Shown one piece after another: positions 48,301-60,300 of a stretch of 64,000 nucleotides of DNA. The stretch is from positions 26,665,322 to 26,729,321 of the forward strand of contig NC_052352.1 of assembly GCF_009727055.1 (NCBI RefSeq), in the 5' to 3' direction. Made by a program: the position numbers and the translations under genes. Every line of letters starts with the position of its first letter. The stretch's first letter is position 1. The DNA comes from Benincasa hispida (taxonomy: Eukaryota; Streptophyta; Magnoliopsida; Cucurbitales; Cucurbitaceae). The notes under the pieces are model-generated. The model had not been told where the DNA came from. It did not search any database and worked only from the letters and a program-made list of their open reading frames with translations.

Positions 48301-51300
48301 AGAGATTGTTTTAAGCCATATAAGGATTTTTTGAGTTCACAAACCCGACTATCAAATTGTGCTTCGAACCGAGGAGGAGGGCTCATTGCTAATTCACCAT
48401 TTAGGAATGCATTCTTTACATCAAGTTGATGGAGAGGCCAGTTTTTATTAACAACAACTGAGAAAAAACCCAAATTGTGTTCAGCTTTGCCACTGGAGAA
48501 AAAGTTTCTGAGTAGTCAATCTCATATGTCTGAGTAAATGCTTTAGCAACCAGTCTGGCCTTGTACCTATCAAGGATCTCATCAGACTTATACTTAATGT
48601 TGAAATATGGTGTATTTACCCTAAGGGTATTTTTGTCTTTTTGCAATATCTATTGCTTTAGGGTTTTTTGGATCTATTTATATATGAGTCTAGGGTGTTG
48701 TGTATGTGTAACAAAAATTAATAAAATCTCTATCGTGGTTGTTTCTCCCTGATCTAGGGTTTTCCATGTAAAATCTTTTGTCTTCTTTCTAGGACCATTT
48801 ATTTTCAATATGGTATCAGAGGAAGGTGATAAAACCCTAGTTGGGATAGAAGAAATTCAATCGTCAACCCTAGCAGGTGATGGGACTACCACAGAAACTT
48901 CAACCAATGCGATTCAAGCCGTTGTCGATCGATACCTCCAGTCTATTCTTGGCCCGATGAAAACACAACAGTTGATCAGAATCAACCAGGCCGTGCCACA
49001 TGAGCTTCAACAAGCCGGAACCCACCCAGACGCTGTCGTCCAACCGGGAGCTTCTCCAGCTGCGTTGTTCTTGCAACCGATCGAGTCCTAGCCACCTTCC
49101 AGCCGATCGGGTCCCAGCCGTCTTCCAGCGCTACTTCAAGCGTCCCAGGCGTCTTCCAGTCGATCGGGTCCAATCCTGCTCAACCGTTCGAGCGCCTCCT
49201 GACTTCGGGCATCCCAACTACACCGAGTGCAACGCCAGGTGATCTTGCCTCAGTCGTTTCCTCCGATGGGTTTCTGGTTTCGACGCCATCTTCTTCTTTT
49301 CTAGCCGCGCCACAGCTCCATTATGCCATTCCCACGGCTGAGGCTTCGTTTTCGGGTTCATGTGGGCAGAAGCATCCCATGCCGACACCATATATTCCTT
49401 CTCAGCATGTGTCAATTGGTTATGGCGGTTCCGTTGGAATCCAACAACAGTTAGCAAGTCTTCAACAACATATTGCAGCGCTTGGGGTGGTCTTTGGGAC
49501 CACGACAAACTTTCAGACAAATTCCAATCCAGACTTGTCTTCTGGCCTTCCACTATATTCGGAAAATCCGATAACAACTTTCCCTTATTTACCTACTGCA
49601 AGTATTTTGTCTGGTTCTGTGAGGAACTCTACAGGGATAACCATAGGAGAGAAACTAAATGGCCAGAATTATTTCTCTTGGTTTCAATCCATTAAAATGG
49701 TTCTTGAGGAGCGACATAAGTTCAGATATCTAACTGGTGAGATACTGAGACCAAACCCTAGAGACCCTCAAGAGCGTGTCTGGAAGGGAGAGGACTCTCT
49801 CCTCCGTTCAATACTGATTAACAGCATGGAACCTCAAATCGAAAAGCCCATGCTCTATTCAACTACTGCTCAGGATATTTGGGAGGCAGTCCAGAAGCTG
49901 TATTCAAAAAGGCAGAACACTTCACGTCTGTATATGTTGCGGAAACAGGTCCATGAATAAGCAAGGGACCATGGATGTGATTTCCTACTTCAATAAATTA
50001 TCTCTATTGTGGCAGGAGATGGACTTGTGTTGCGAATTTTTCTGGAATTGCTCATGCAGCGAGGTTCAGTATTTGAAGATTGAGGAAACTGACCGTGTTT
50101 ACGACTTCTTGGCTGGCTTGAACTTAAAATTTGACATTGTCCAGAGTCGAATACTGGGACAAAGGCCGATACCATCTCTGATGGAGGTCTTCTTTGAGGT
50201 CCGATTAGAGGAAGATAGGACGAGTGCTATGAACAGTTCCGTGGTTACTACTGTGGACTCTACTACTTTTGGGGTCAAGTCCTTTGGGTCTGATAATGAC
50301 AAGCAGAATGGTAAATCCCCCCCGATTTGTGAGCACTGCAAAAAACCGTGGCACGTGAAGGATCAATGCTAGAAACTACATGGTCAACCTCCAAATGGCA
50401 AACGTCACCCTTTGGATGACAAGTCAAAGTCTAGTCGAGCTCCCATGAGTGAATCTGTTGATGATGCGTCGCAGTCTCAGGTGACCAATCCAGCTGACTT
50501 AGGTACTATTGGGATCGGTGCGATTGTCCAATCAGGTACTGAATCCTTTAGTTTCTTTATTGAGGGAAACGAATCATGGATCCTAGATTCAGAAGCAACC
50601 GATCACTTAACTGGCTCATCTGATCAATTTCTCTCCTATTCTCCGAGTGCTGGAAATGAGAGAATTCAAATTGCAAATGGGTCCTTTGCTCCTGTTGCAG
50701 GGAAAGGTCATTTGTCTCCGTTTCAAGGATTGATTTTACATAATGTGTTGCACGTGCCGAAAATTTCTTACAATTTGCTGTCTATAAGTAAAATAACCAA
50801 AGATTTAAACTGCAGAGTTATTTTCTCACCAGATGTTGTTTCTTTTCAGAACTTGAACTCAGGGACGACGATTAGCATTGCCCGACATGGTAGAGGCCTC
50901 TATTACCTTTCCAATGATGCTTCCTCTAGGAGTTTGTCTAGGACAAGTTTGTTATCGTCATTTACTGTTTCTGAAAATGATTATTTGTTATGGCACTTTC
51001 GACTTGGACATCCAAGCTTTCAATATATGAAGTACTTGTTTCCCCATTCATGTTGTAATGTAGATGTTTCTTCTTTGTCTTGTGATGTCTGTATACATGC
51101 AAAATAGCCCGGGTTACCTTCGCTTCTCAGCCTTATAAACCTTCCTAACCTTTCCATTTGATTCATAGTGATGTTTGGGGTTCTCCAATGTCACTACCTT
51201 GTCCGACAAGTGTCGGTTTGTTACCTTTATTGATGATCGCACCCGTCTTACATGGGTGTTTCTTCTCACTGATAAATCAGAAGTGGCGTCTATTTTTCAA

Positions 51301-54300
51301 CAATTTTACACTACCGTTGAAACCTAATTTAATGCTAAAATTTCCATTCTTCAGAGTGACGATGGACGGGAGTTTGTTAATCACACCCTTTGTGAGTTTT
51401 TTTACTTCGAAAGGTATCGTCCATCAACATTCGTGTGCTTATACTCCTCAACAAAATGGGATGGCTAAACAGAAAAATCGCCATCTTATTTAGGTTGCTC
51501 GATCTCTCATGATTCTTGCGTCTCTACCCTCGTATCTATGGGGGGATGTTGTACTCACTACAGCTCACCTAATCAATCGAATGCCCTCTCGTGTTCTTAA
51601 ATTCCAAACACCCCTTGAGAGTTTTAAAGAATCTTTGTTCTCCACACGTCTTTTTCCGAATGTTCCCCTCTGGGTGTTTGGGTGTACCACTTTTGTTCAT
51701 AACCACGGTTCTCACCAAACTAAGTTCACTCGTGCTCAAAAGTGTGTGTTTTTCGGCTATCCTCGTCATCAACGGGGCTATACGTGCTTTCACCCATCCT
51801 CCAGAAAGTATTTTGTCACTATGGACGTTATGTTTCTCGAGAATAAACCCTTTTTCCAGTTGGTCCTCTTCAAGGGGAGACCAGTAGTGAAGAGACTAAC
51901 TCATCCACATATTCTATTCCTATAAACCTCCTTCCTGAGCCTATCCCAGATACAAATGACCCTGTCCTTCCTACACAACAGGTGCCTTGATAACATACTA
52001 CAGGAAGAATCTTAGAAAGGAAATAGTTCCCACTATTGTTCCACCGGAAATTGTCCAAGAATCAGAACCGGCACCAACTCAAGGTATCTCTGTTTCTGAT
52101 GGTGTGTCTGAAAGTAAAAAATGAGTGTGTTTAGGGTGATGTGGTTAATGAGATGATTTTAGAGGAGGTTAAGACTGTGGATGGTGATAAGTTACCATGA
52201 GGTACTTAAGAGACTGAAAACTTGCAACAGAAGAACGAGCATGGGCCTCGTCACCGTTCTTGTACTGATGAGTAGTTAGAAAAACCTAGTGACTATGATG
52301 CTACACTCTTGATATGCCAATTGCCCTACGGAAAGGAACTAGATCATGTACCAAGGATTTAAGGCTTTCACTGCCAACCTGGATACTGTGATGATACCGA
52401 CCAATGTGCATAAGGCCATGGAAATTCCCGAGTGGAGAGTTGCTGTTATGGAAGAGATGAGAGCGCTTGAAACAAATAAAACTTGGGATCTGGTTGCACT
52501 TCCTAAAGGTCATAAAACCATCGGGTGCAAGTGGGTGTTCACTGTCAAGTATAAGTCTGATGGAACTCTTGATGGGTACAAGGCCAGACTGGTTGCAAGA
52601 GGGTATACTCAAACATATGGGGTTGATTACTCGAAAACCTTCTCTCCAGTGGCGAAGCTAAACACGATTCGAGTTCTCCTCTCAATTGCTGTTAACAGGG
52701 ACTAGCCCTTACATCAACCGGATGTAAAGAATGCATTCCTGAATGGTGAGTTAGAAGAAGAGGTTTATATGAATCCTCCTCCAGGTTTTGAAGCACGTTT
52801 TGATAATCGAGTCTGTAAACCGAAGAAATCCCCATACGGATTAAAGTAGTCTCCAAGGACTTAGTTCGATAGATTTACTGCCTCTGTTAAGTCCCAAGGG
52901 TTTGTTCAAGGGCATCTGATCATACCTTGTTCACTAAGAGATCAGCATCAAGGAAGGTAGTTGTTCTGATTGTCTACATCGATGATATCGTTTTGTCAGG
53001 TGATGATACAGCAGAGATTGTCAAATTAAAACGAAGAATGGCAAAGGAATTTGAGATCAAAGACCTTGGCTGTTTGAGATATTTTCTTGGGATGGAGGTA
53101 GCGAGATCGAAAGAAGGAATATCCATCTCTCAACGGAAGTATACTCTGGACTTGTTAAAAGAAACAAGAATAGCTGGGTGTAAACCTGCTGATACTCCTA
53201 TTGAAGTCAATAGCAGGCTAGGAGATTTTGTTGAAAAGGTTCCTGTAAATAAAGAAAGGTATCAACATCTCGTGGGGAAATTGATTTATCTGTCTCATAT
53301 CAGACCCAATATATCATATGTTGTTAGTATGATTTTAGTCAGTTTATGCATATTCTTTATGAGAGACACATGGAAGCTGTTACTCAGATTCTAAGGTATT
53401 TGAAGTCTACTCCGGGAAAAGGCTTAGCATTCAGGAAACATGACAAAAGATGTATTGGGACCTACACTGACTCAGATTGGGCAGGTTCTGTTACAGATAG
53501 AAAATCCACTTTAGGGTACTAGGGAAATCTGGTTACCTGGTGAAGTAAGAAACAAGGGGTGGTTGTTAGGAGCAGCGCTGAAGCAGAGTACAGGGCTATG
53601 AGTTTGGGAATATGTGAAGAAATATGGTTAAAGAAGGTTCTGTCTGATCTTCATCAGGACAGTCATGGTCCCATGAAATTTTACTGTGATAATAAGGTTG
53701 CCATCAGTATTGCCAACAATCCGTTGCAACATGATAGAACCAAACATATGGAGATTGACAGACACTTTATCAGAGAAAAACTATCGTGTTAGCAAGTTGG
53801 GTCTTATTGATATCTACGCCCCAACTTGAGGGGGAGTGTTGAAATATGGTGTATCTGCCCTAAGGGCATTTTTGTCTTTTTACAATGTGTCTACTGCTTT
53901 AGGGTTTTTGGGTCTATTTATATCTGAGTCTTGGGTGTTGTGTATGTGTAACAAAAATTAATAAAATTCCTCTATCGTGGTTTTTTCTCCCTGATCTAGG
54001 GTTTTCCACGTAAAATCTTGTCTTCTTTCTTCTTCCCTTTATTTTCAATACTTAATCATGAACATCCACTTGCACCCAACCGTTTTATGGTCTTTAGGGA
54101 GAGCAACCAGATCCCATGTTCCATTTGTTTCAAGAGCTTTCATCTCTTCCATAATAGTAGCCCTCCTCTCCAGAATTTCCATGGCCATATGCATGTTGGT
54201 AGGTACTGTCACAATATCCAGGTTGGTAATGAAGGCTTTAAACCCAGACGACAGGTTACTGTAAGACAAAAAACTTTGCATAGAGTACCTGGTACATGAC

Positions 54301-57300
54301 CTAATCCCTTTTCGTAGTGCAATTGGTATATCAAGCGTGGCATCGTAATCTCTTGGTTTATCTGACTTCTCATCAGTACAAGAACGGGGACCACACTTGC
54401 CCATTTGTGGCAAGTCCTCACTCCCCTGAGTATCTCCTAATGCCTCATTACTACCTGCAGTTTCGACCTTGTCTGGGACAACCTTATTAGTCTCACCATT
54501 CTCACCCACATCACCTCCAACACAATCATTCTCACCCACGTCACCTCCAACGCAATCATTTACACGTTCAAAACCATCATAAAAAACAGAAGTACCTTGA
54601 ACTTGAGCTGGTACCGGTTCCAATTCTTGGACAGTTTTTGGTGGAGCAATGGGAGGCACTATTTCCTTTCTAAGATTCTTCCTATAGCATGTTATCCATA
54701 GTACTTATTTAGTAGGAAGGGTCATTTGTATCGAGGATAGGCGTAGGAATGAAGTCCATAGGAATAGAATATGTAGATGAGTTAGTCTCTTCGCTAGTGG
54801 TCTCCCCATTAAAAGGACGAACGGGAAAAAAGGGTTTATCCTCAAGGAACTTGACATCCATAGTGACAAAGTACTCCCTAGAGGATGGATGAAAGCACTT
54901 ATAACCTCGTTGGTGAATCGGATACCCGACAAAGACACACTTCTGAGCACGAGGAGCAAATTTAGTTTGGTGAGGACCGTGGCTATGAACAAAGGCAGTA
55001 CACCAAACACCCGATGGGGGAAATCTGGGATGAGACGCATGGATGAGAAAGACTCTTTGAAACACTCAAGGGGTATGTGGAATTTAAGAACACGGGAGGG
55101 CATCCGATTAATAAGGTGTGCAGCAATTAAAACAACATCCCCTCATAAATATGAAGGGAGAGACGCAGAAGCATGAGGAAACGAGCAACCTCGATAAGGT
55201 GGCGATTTTTTCGTTCGGCTACTCCATTTTGTTGTGGGGTATAAGCACATGAATTTTGATGAACGATGCCTTTCGAAGTTAAAAACTCGCACAGGGCGTT
55301 ATTAACAAACTCCCACCCATTGTCACTTTAAAAAATAGAAATCTTCGTATTAAACTATGTTTCGACCGTCCTATAGAACTGTTGGAAAACATACGTGACT
55401 TCCGACTTATCAGTAAGAAGAAAGACCCATGTAAGATGGGTGTGGTTATCAATAAAAGTGGCAAACCAACGCTTACCAGATAAGATAGTGACGTTTGAAG
55501 GACCCTAAACATCACTATGAACCAAACGGAAAGGTTGGGATGATTTGTAAGGCTGAGAGGAGAAGGAAACCCTGGGCTGTTTTGCACGTCTACAAACATC
55601 ATAAGATAACGAAGAAATATCCACATTACGAAACAAATACTTCATATATTGAAAGTTTGGATGACCAAGGCGAAAATGTCACAACAAATAATCTTTTTCA
55701 GAAATTGTAAATGAAGATAATAAACTAGTCCTAGATAAACTCCTAGAGGTGGCATCATTAGAAAGGAAATAAAGACCCCTATCATGCCGGGTAGTGTCAA
55801 TCGTCGTCCCCAAGCTCAAGTCCTGAAAGGAAACAGCATCATGTGAGAAAATAACTCTGCAGTTTAAATCCCTAGTTCTTTTACTTATAGACATTAAATT
55901 GTAAGAGATCTTTGGCACGTGTAACACATTCTGTAAGATTAAGCCATGGAAGGGAGACAAATGACTTTTTCCTGGAATAGGAGCAAAGAACCCATCTGCA
56001 ATCCAAATCCTCTCATTTCCAACACTTGGAGAATATAAAAGGAATCAATCAGATGAACCTGTTAAGTGATTGGTCGCTCCTGAATCTCGTATCCATGATT
56101 CTTGTCCCTCAATAAGGCGACTAAAAGATTGAGGGGTACCTAATTAGACAATCGCACTGACCCCAACAGTACCTAGGTCACTTGGGTTGGTCATCTGAGA
56201 CTATGCAGCAACATCAATAGACTCACTCACAAGTGCTCTACTAGATTTTGACTTGTCATTCGAAGGGTGACGTTTGCCATTCAGGGGCGGACCACGTAGT
56301 TTCTATCACTGATCCTTAGTGTGTCAAGGTTTCTTGCAATGTTCACATATTGGAGGAGTTTTCTCATTCTGCTTGTCACTATCAGATCCAGATGATTTCA
56401 CCCCGAACGCAACCAAGTCAACAGTTGTAACGACGGAACCGTTCATAGCACTCGACCGATCTTCCTCCAACCTGACCTTGGAGTAAACCTCCATAAAGGA
56501 CAGTATCGACCTTTGTCCCAGAATTCGACTGCAGACAGTATCAAATTTTGAGTTCAACCCAGCAAGGAAATCATAAACCCGATCAGTTTCCTCAATCTTC
56601 ATATTGAACTCCTCCACAAGCAATTCCAGACAATATCTCGACACAAATCCATCTCTTGCCATAGTAAAGACAGTTTATTGAAGTACGAAGTCAAATCCAT
56701 GGTCCTCATGGACCTGTTTACGCAATGTATATAGGCATAATGCGTTTTGCCTTTTAGAATACAGCTTCTGGACTGTGTCCCATATGTCCTGAGAAAAAAC
56801 AGAATAGAGCAAAGGTTTCTCGATTTGGGGTTCCATAATCAGCATCGAGCGAAGTAAGGAGTCTTCTCCCTTCCAAACACGCTCTTGAGGGTCCCCAGGG
56901 TTTGGTCTCGGTATCTCGCCAGTTAAATACTTGAACTTATGTCGCCCCTCGGGAGCCATTTTAACGAATTGTGACCAGGAGAAATAATTCTGGCCATTCA
57001 ATTTCTCTCCTGTGATTACCCTTACAAAATTTCCCACAGTTCCAAATAAAATATTTGCAATAGGTAAATGAGGGAAAGCAGTTACCGGATTGTTCGTATA
57101 CAAAGGTAGATAGACTAGACGAGAAATCTGAGTGGGAATTTGTCTAGAAATTTTTTGTCCCAAAAACAGCCCCGAGCGCTACAATTTGTTGCGAAGACTA
57201 GCCAATTGTTTTTGAACTCCAACCAGGGATAGACTCATCGGTCCTAAGTCACCATAACCAATCGACCCATGCTGATGGGGGTATGTAGGGGGTTGTTGTA

Positions 57301-60300
57301 GGATGGTTTTGCCCACATGAAACCGAGGAGGAAGCTTCCCTCATATGATCGATGGCTCGAAATTGAGGCTGGACAGGCGGCTGGTGTGATGGCTGGAAGG
57401 CTGGCACTAGAAGAACCGGCACTTGGAGAGTACTGGACAAAAGCGACGCTCCGACTGGAAGAACGTCAGAGGTTGGACCAGCTTGGAAGTGGCGCTCGAA
57501 CGACTCAATGCTGGAACCTGAGCCTGGTGTGATCGTCTGCATGGCTGGTCCTGATCGACGCAAAGTTGAGGGATTTACGCACGACTCGGTAATCTGGAGC
57601 TGAGGCATCGACACGAAGCTAGTCCCGGTCGTCTGCACGGTTCCTGGTTTGATCGGTGTGTTTGGGTTAGTCCCGATCGACTGAGCGGTTGCTTGAACGT
57701 GCGACTGAGCGGCTGGCAGAATCCCAATCGACGGCACGGCTAGGGGGGCTCCGATCGACGATTGGATCTTGTGCGGCGCGGAGCGGCTGGTCCCAATCAA
57801 CTGTTGTGACTGGACTGGGTTGAAGATGGATCAAAGATATCGGTCGACGNAACTGTTGTGACTGGACTGGGTTGAAGATGGATCAAAGATATCGGTCGAC
57901 GGCAGCCTGAATTGCAGTATTTGTCGCTTCTACCATAGATCCATCACTTGTTAGGGTTGATGATTGAATTTCTTCTATCGCAGCTAGGGTTTCATCACCT
58001 TGCACTAATACCATATTGAAAAATAAGGGAAGAAAAGACAAAGACAAGGTTTACGTGGAAAACCCTAGGCCAAGGAGAAAAAACCACGATAGATAAATTC
58101 TTATTAATCTCTTACATCTACAAAGCACCACGGACTCAGAAATAAATAGACTTGGAACAACCTTAAAATAGCAGAGAAAAATAAAAGACTAGAACGCCCT
58201 TAGGGCAAATACACCATATCTCAACAATTATAATAGTATCAGACGGAAGAATAGTTTTTATTTTTATTTTTTTAGTTAGGTAATGGCATCTGGAAAGCTT
58301 GCAAGTTTGTAACTACCTATTGGCTGATGTTAAAAGGTAGCTAGCTCCCATTCAAGATTTTTTTTTCCATCGATATACAGTTAAGAAAGTATGAGCCGTA
58401 TAGGTTGCGCAAGACAACATAAAAGAAAACTTTCCTTTGTTTTTTTTTGAAATTTAGCACACTAAGTGGGATATGAGAATTTGAATCTTCAACCTCCGAG
58501 AATGTAGTACAACCAACATACTAGGTAATGCCAACATTTCTATTTGCTAACAAGAGGATAAAAGAAACCGTAAAAATTCTAATATTTCTCTTGAAGTTTA
58601 TCCGTGTAATAATTTTGGCTTTCTCATACTAAATGGGGGCACTAAACCGACTACCAGGATGACAATCAAATTAACCACCCCACATAACACGTCCAAAACC
58701 GAAGGAAAGAAATAATTTCCTTCAATGCTATCTTAACTTGAACGTGCACAAGGGTCTGTGTTGTGTGGACAACAGAAGAATGATAGAAGCAAACATGCTA
58801 AATTTAAAATCCCAAAATTATTGTGGGAAGATAATTTTCCAATATCTTACCTGTTCCCTTCTATCCACATAGGCCTGCAAAAGTTCTCCAATGTAATCTA
58901 TAAATTTCTGCAGGATCGAAAGATCAAAGGCAACATGTTAAATCAATTTATTTGCACTAATCTCAAATCATCAATGCAAATGCAGCCAACTCTACCATCG
59001 CGTTAGAGGAGAGAAGATCATTTTCTGCTTCTCTTACTGGCAGAAAGAATGGAATTGTGTGTTCTAGGACAGTCATCTTTTCAAGGAATGACTTGCTTTC
59101 AAGCACGCAATGGTAAAGTTCACAGGGTTCACCTGCAAATTATTCAACCAGATCATTCCACTTCCAAGGCATGACATAATGAACTGTCATATCATCAAAA
59201 TAAAAAATCAGAGCAATAAATGATTCGATCAAAATATTTTACCAAAGTGAATAACATAATGAAGGATCATATCACCAAAATAAAAATCAACGGCATTAAG
59301 TAGTTCAATGGCCGAAATATTTACCACTAAAATTCAAGTTTCTCAGCAAGAAGAAAAAGATATAATAGGAGTTATGTGCAATTCAAACCCATATACTAGC
59401 ACTAAATGATACATATACTTGCTGGCATAAATCCAAGTTTCTTAGCTACGTGAAACATGAAATTAGCAGATCCCGTGCAAAATATCAACCACAATATTTA
59501 CCGTAGCATTAGGTTTAAGTTCCTAAACAACATATAAAAATGAAATAATACTAGTATTTTAAAGGGCCCAGAGGCCCACAAAAGCTCACACCTAAAACTC
59601 CTTTTATTGAAAGAATGAATATAAGTATCAGACTCATATAACATTCACTTTTGTTGAAAGAATCACAAATTCCCTTTCTGTTGTTTCACAAGCTAAATAA
59701 TATAGAACGTGAAAGAATCAAGTTACCTGCAAAAGATGTCTCATATTGTATGCCAATCCTCGCTCCTTCCAAGCAGCAAATAACCTGTTCAACCAAAACC
59801 ATACTCATCTTCAACTTCACATGCCCTGTCTGAAAATAATTTCCTCCATACCTTACTATGGTATTGTCACTCTGCATTAAAAGTTATCCTCTAGAACAGC
59901 TACTAACGTTTAGTAAAAAATTGTTTTGGAAAGGAAAACACTTCCATTAATTACTCAACCGGAGACAAGGTATCAACACAAAAGTCACAAGAATTTTAAA
60001 AAGTCCTCCCGCAGGTTTAATTTAAAAATAAATAAAAGAAAGAAAGAAAGGCTTGAAAAAAATGGAAAATAAACGCCAAAGACAAGCCTTAAATTTAATG
60101 GCCTTTATCTAATTGTCCCCTCTGGACTTGCCCCAAAAAAAATTCTTAAGAACCCCTTCAATCAACAGTTCTCACATTCCTAAAACCCACATGCACTTTG
60201 GAATTCCAAAGAACCATCAAAATGCATAAGTCACGTAAAACATACCTTGGTTCCAACTTTATAGGTGATTTTTTCCTGTGGCAAAATATCTGCATCCTCA

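Larger units (their letters stand above)
48598..54050 (+). mobile_element. Inner Ty1/Copia element, inserted in the outer one
   Basis: LTRs 48598-48810 and 53837-54050, primer-binding site 48811-48821 and polypurine tract 53823-53836: 5453 bp in all. CTTAA is repeated on both sides (48593-48597, 54051-54055). Taking the element and one CTTAA out rejoins the outer pol frame across the gap (…MIK then YKSDEILD). Same family as its host: LTR ends, primer site and gag are closely alike. It lies in the opposite orientation, antisense to CENP-O. Confidence 0.93.
54056..58014 (-). pseudogene. Outer Copia gag-pol, 5' part: gag, protease, integrase, start of RT
   Basis: Minus strand from the ATG at 58014. 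Gag spans 58014-56324: [17 protein letters not shown] near 56990, KLYSKRQN near 56750, and the CCHC knuckle start CEHCKKP near 56330. The protease (DSGATNH) is near 56080. Pre-integrase and zinc region 55960-55560, integrase to about 54700, then a linker with a doubled 10-residue unit ([10 protein letters not shown]) and the RT start ([24 protein letters not shown]) ending at the insertion point. Several stops and frame changes are present. One of them comes from the N-marked 51-bp duplication at 57799-57901: leaving out one repeat and the N keeps the frame across that joint. Confidence 0.88.
47005..58226 (-). mobile_element. Outer Ty1/Copia element, structurally complete, split by a second copy
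   Basis: LTRs 58014-58226 (5') and 47005-47218 (3') flank a degenerate gag-pol on the - strand. ATTAT is found on both sides (47000-47004 and 58227-58231), an exact 5-bp target-site duplication. The polypurine tract AACTTGAGGGGGAG (minus strand, 47219-47232) lies next to the 3' LTR. Without the inserted copy (48598-54050 plus the duplicated CTTAA) it is about 5.7 kb. It lies in the sense direction of CENP-O, inside the intron. The two LTRs differ at roughly 8% of sites by eye, mostly transitions, so the insertion is not recent. Confidence 0.92.

Noticed and set aside
49218..49577. 119-residue - strand ORF in the inner Copia element
   Set aside because: It is antisense to gag and has no family match, so it is a shadow of the coding strand.
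54889..55176. 95-residue + strand ORF
   Set aside because: Antisense of the outer Copia integrase region.
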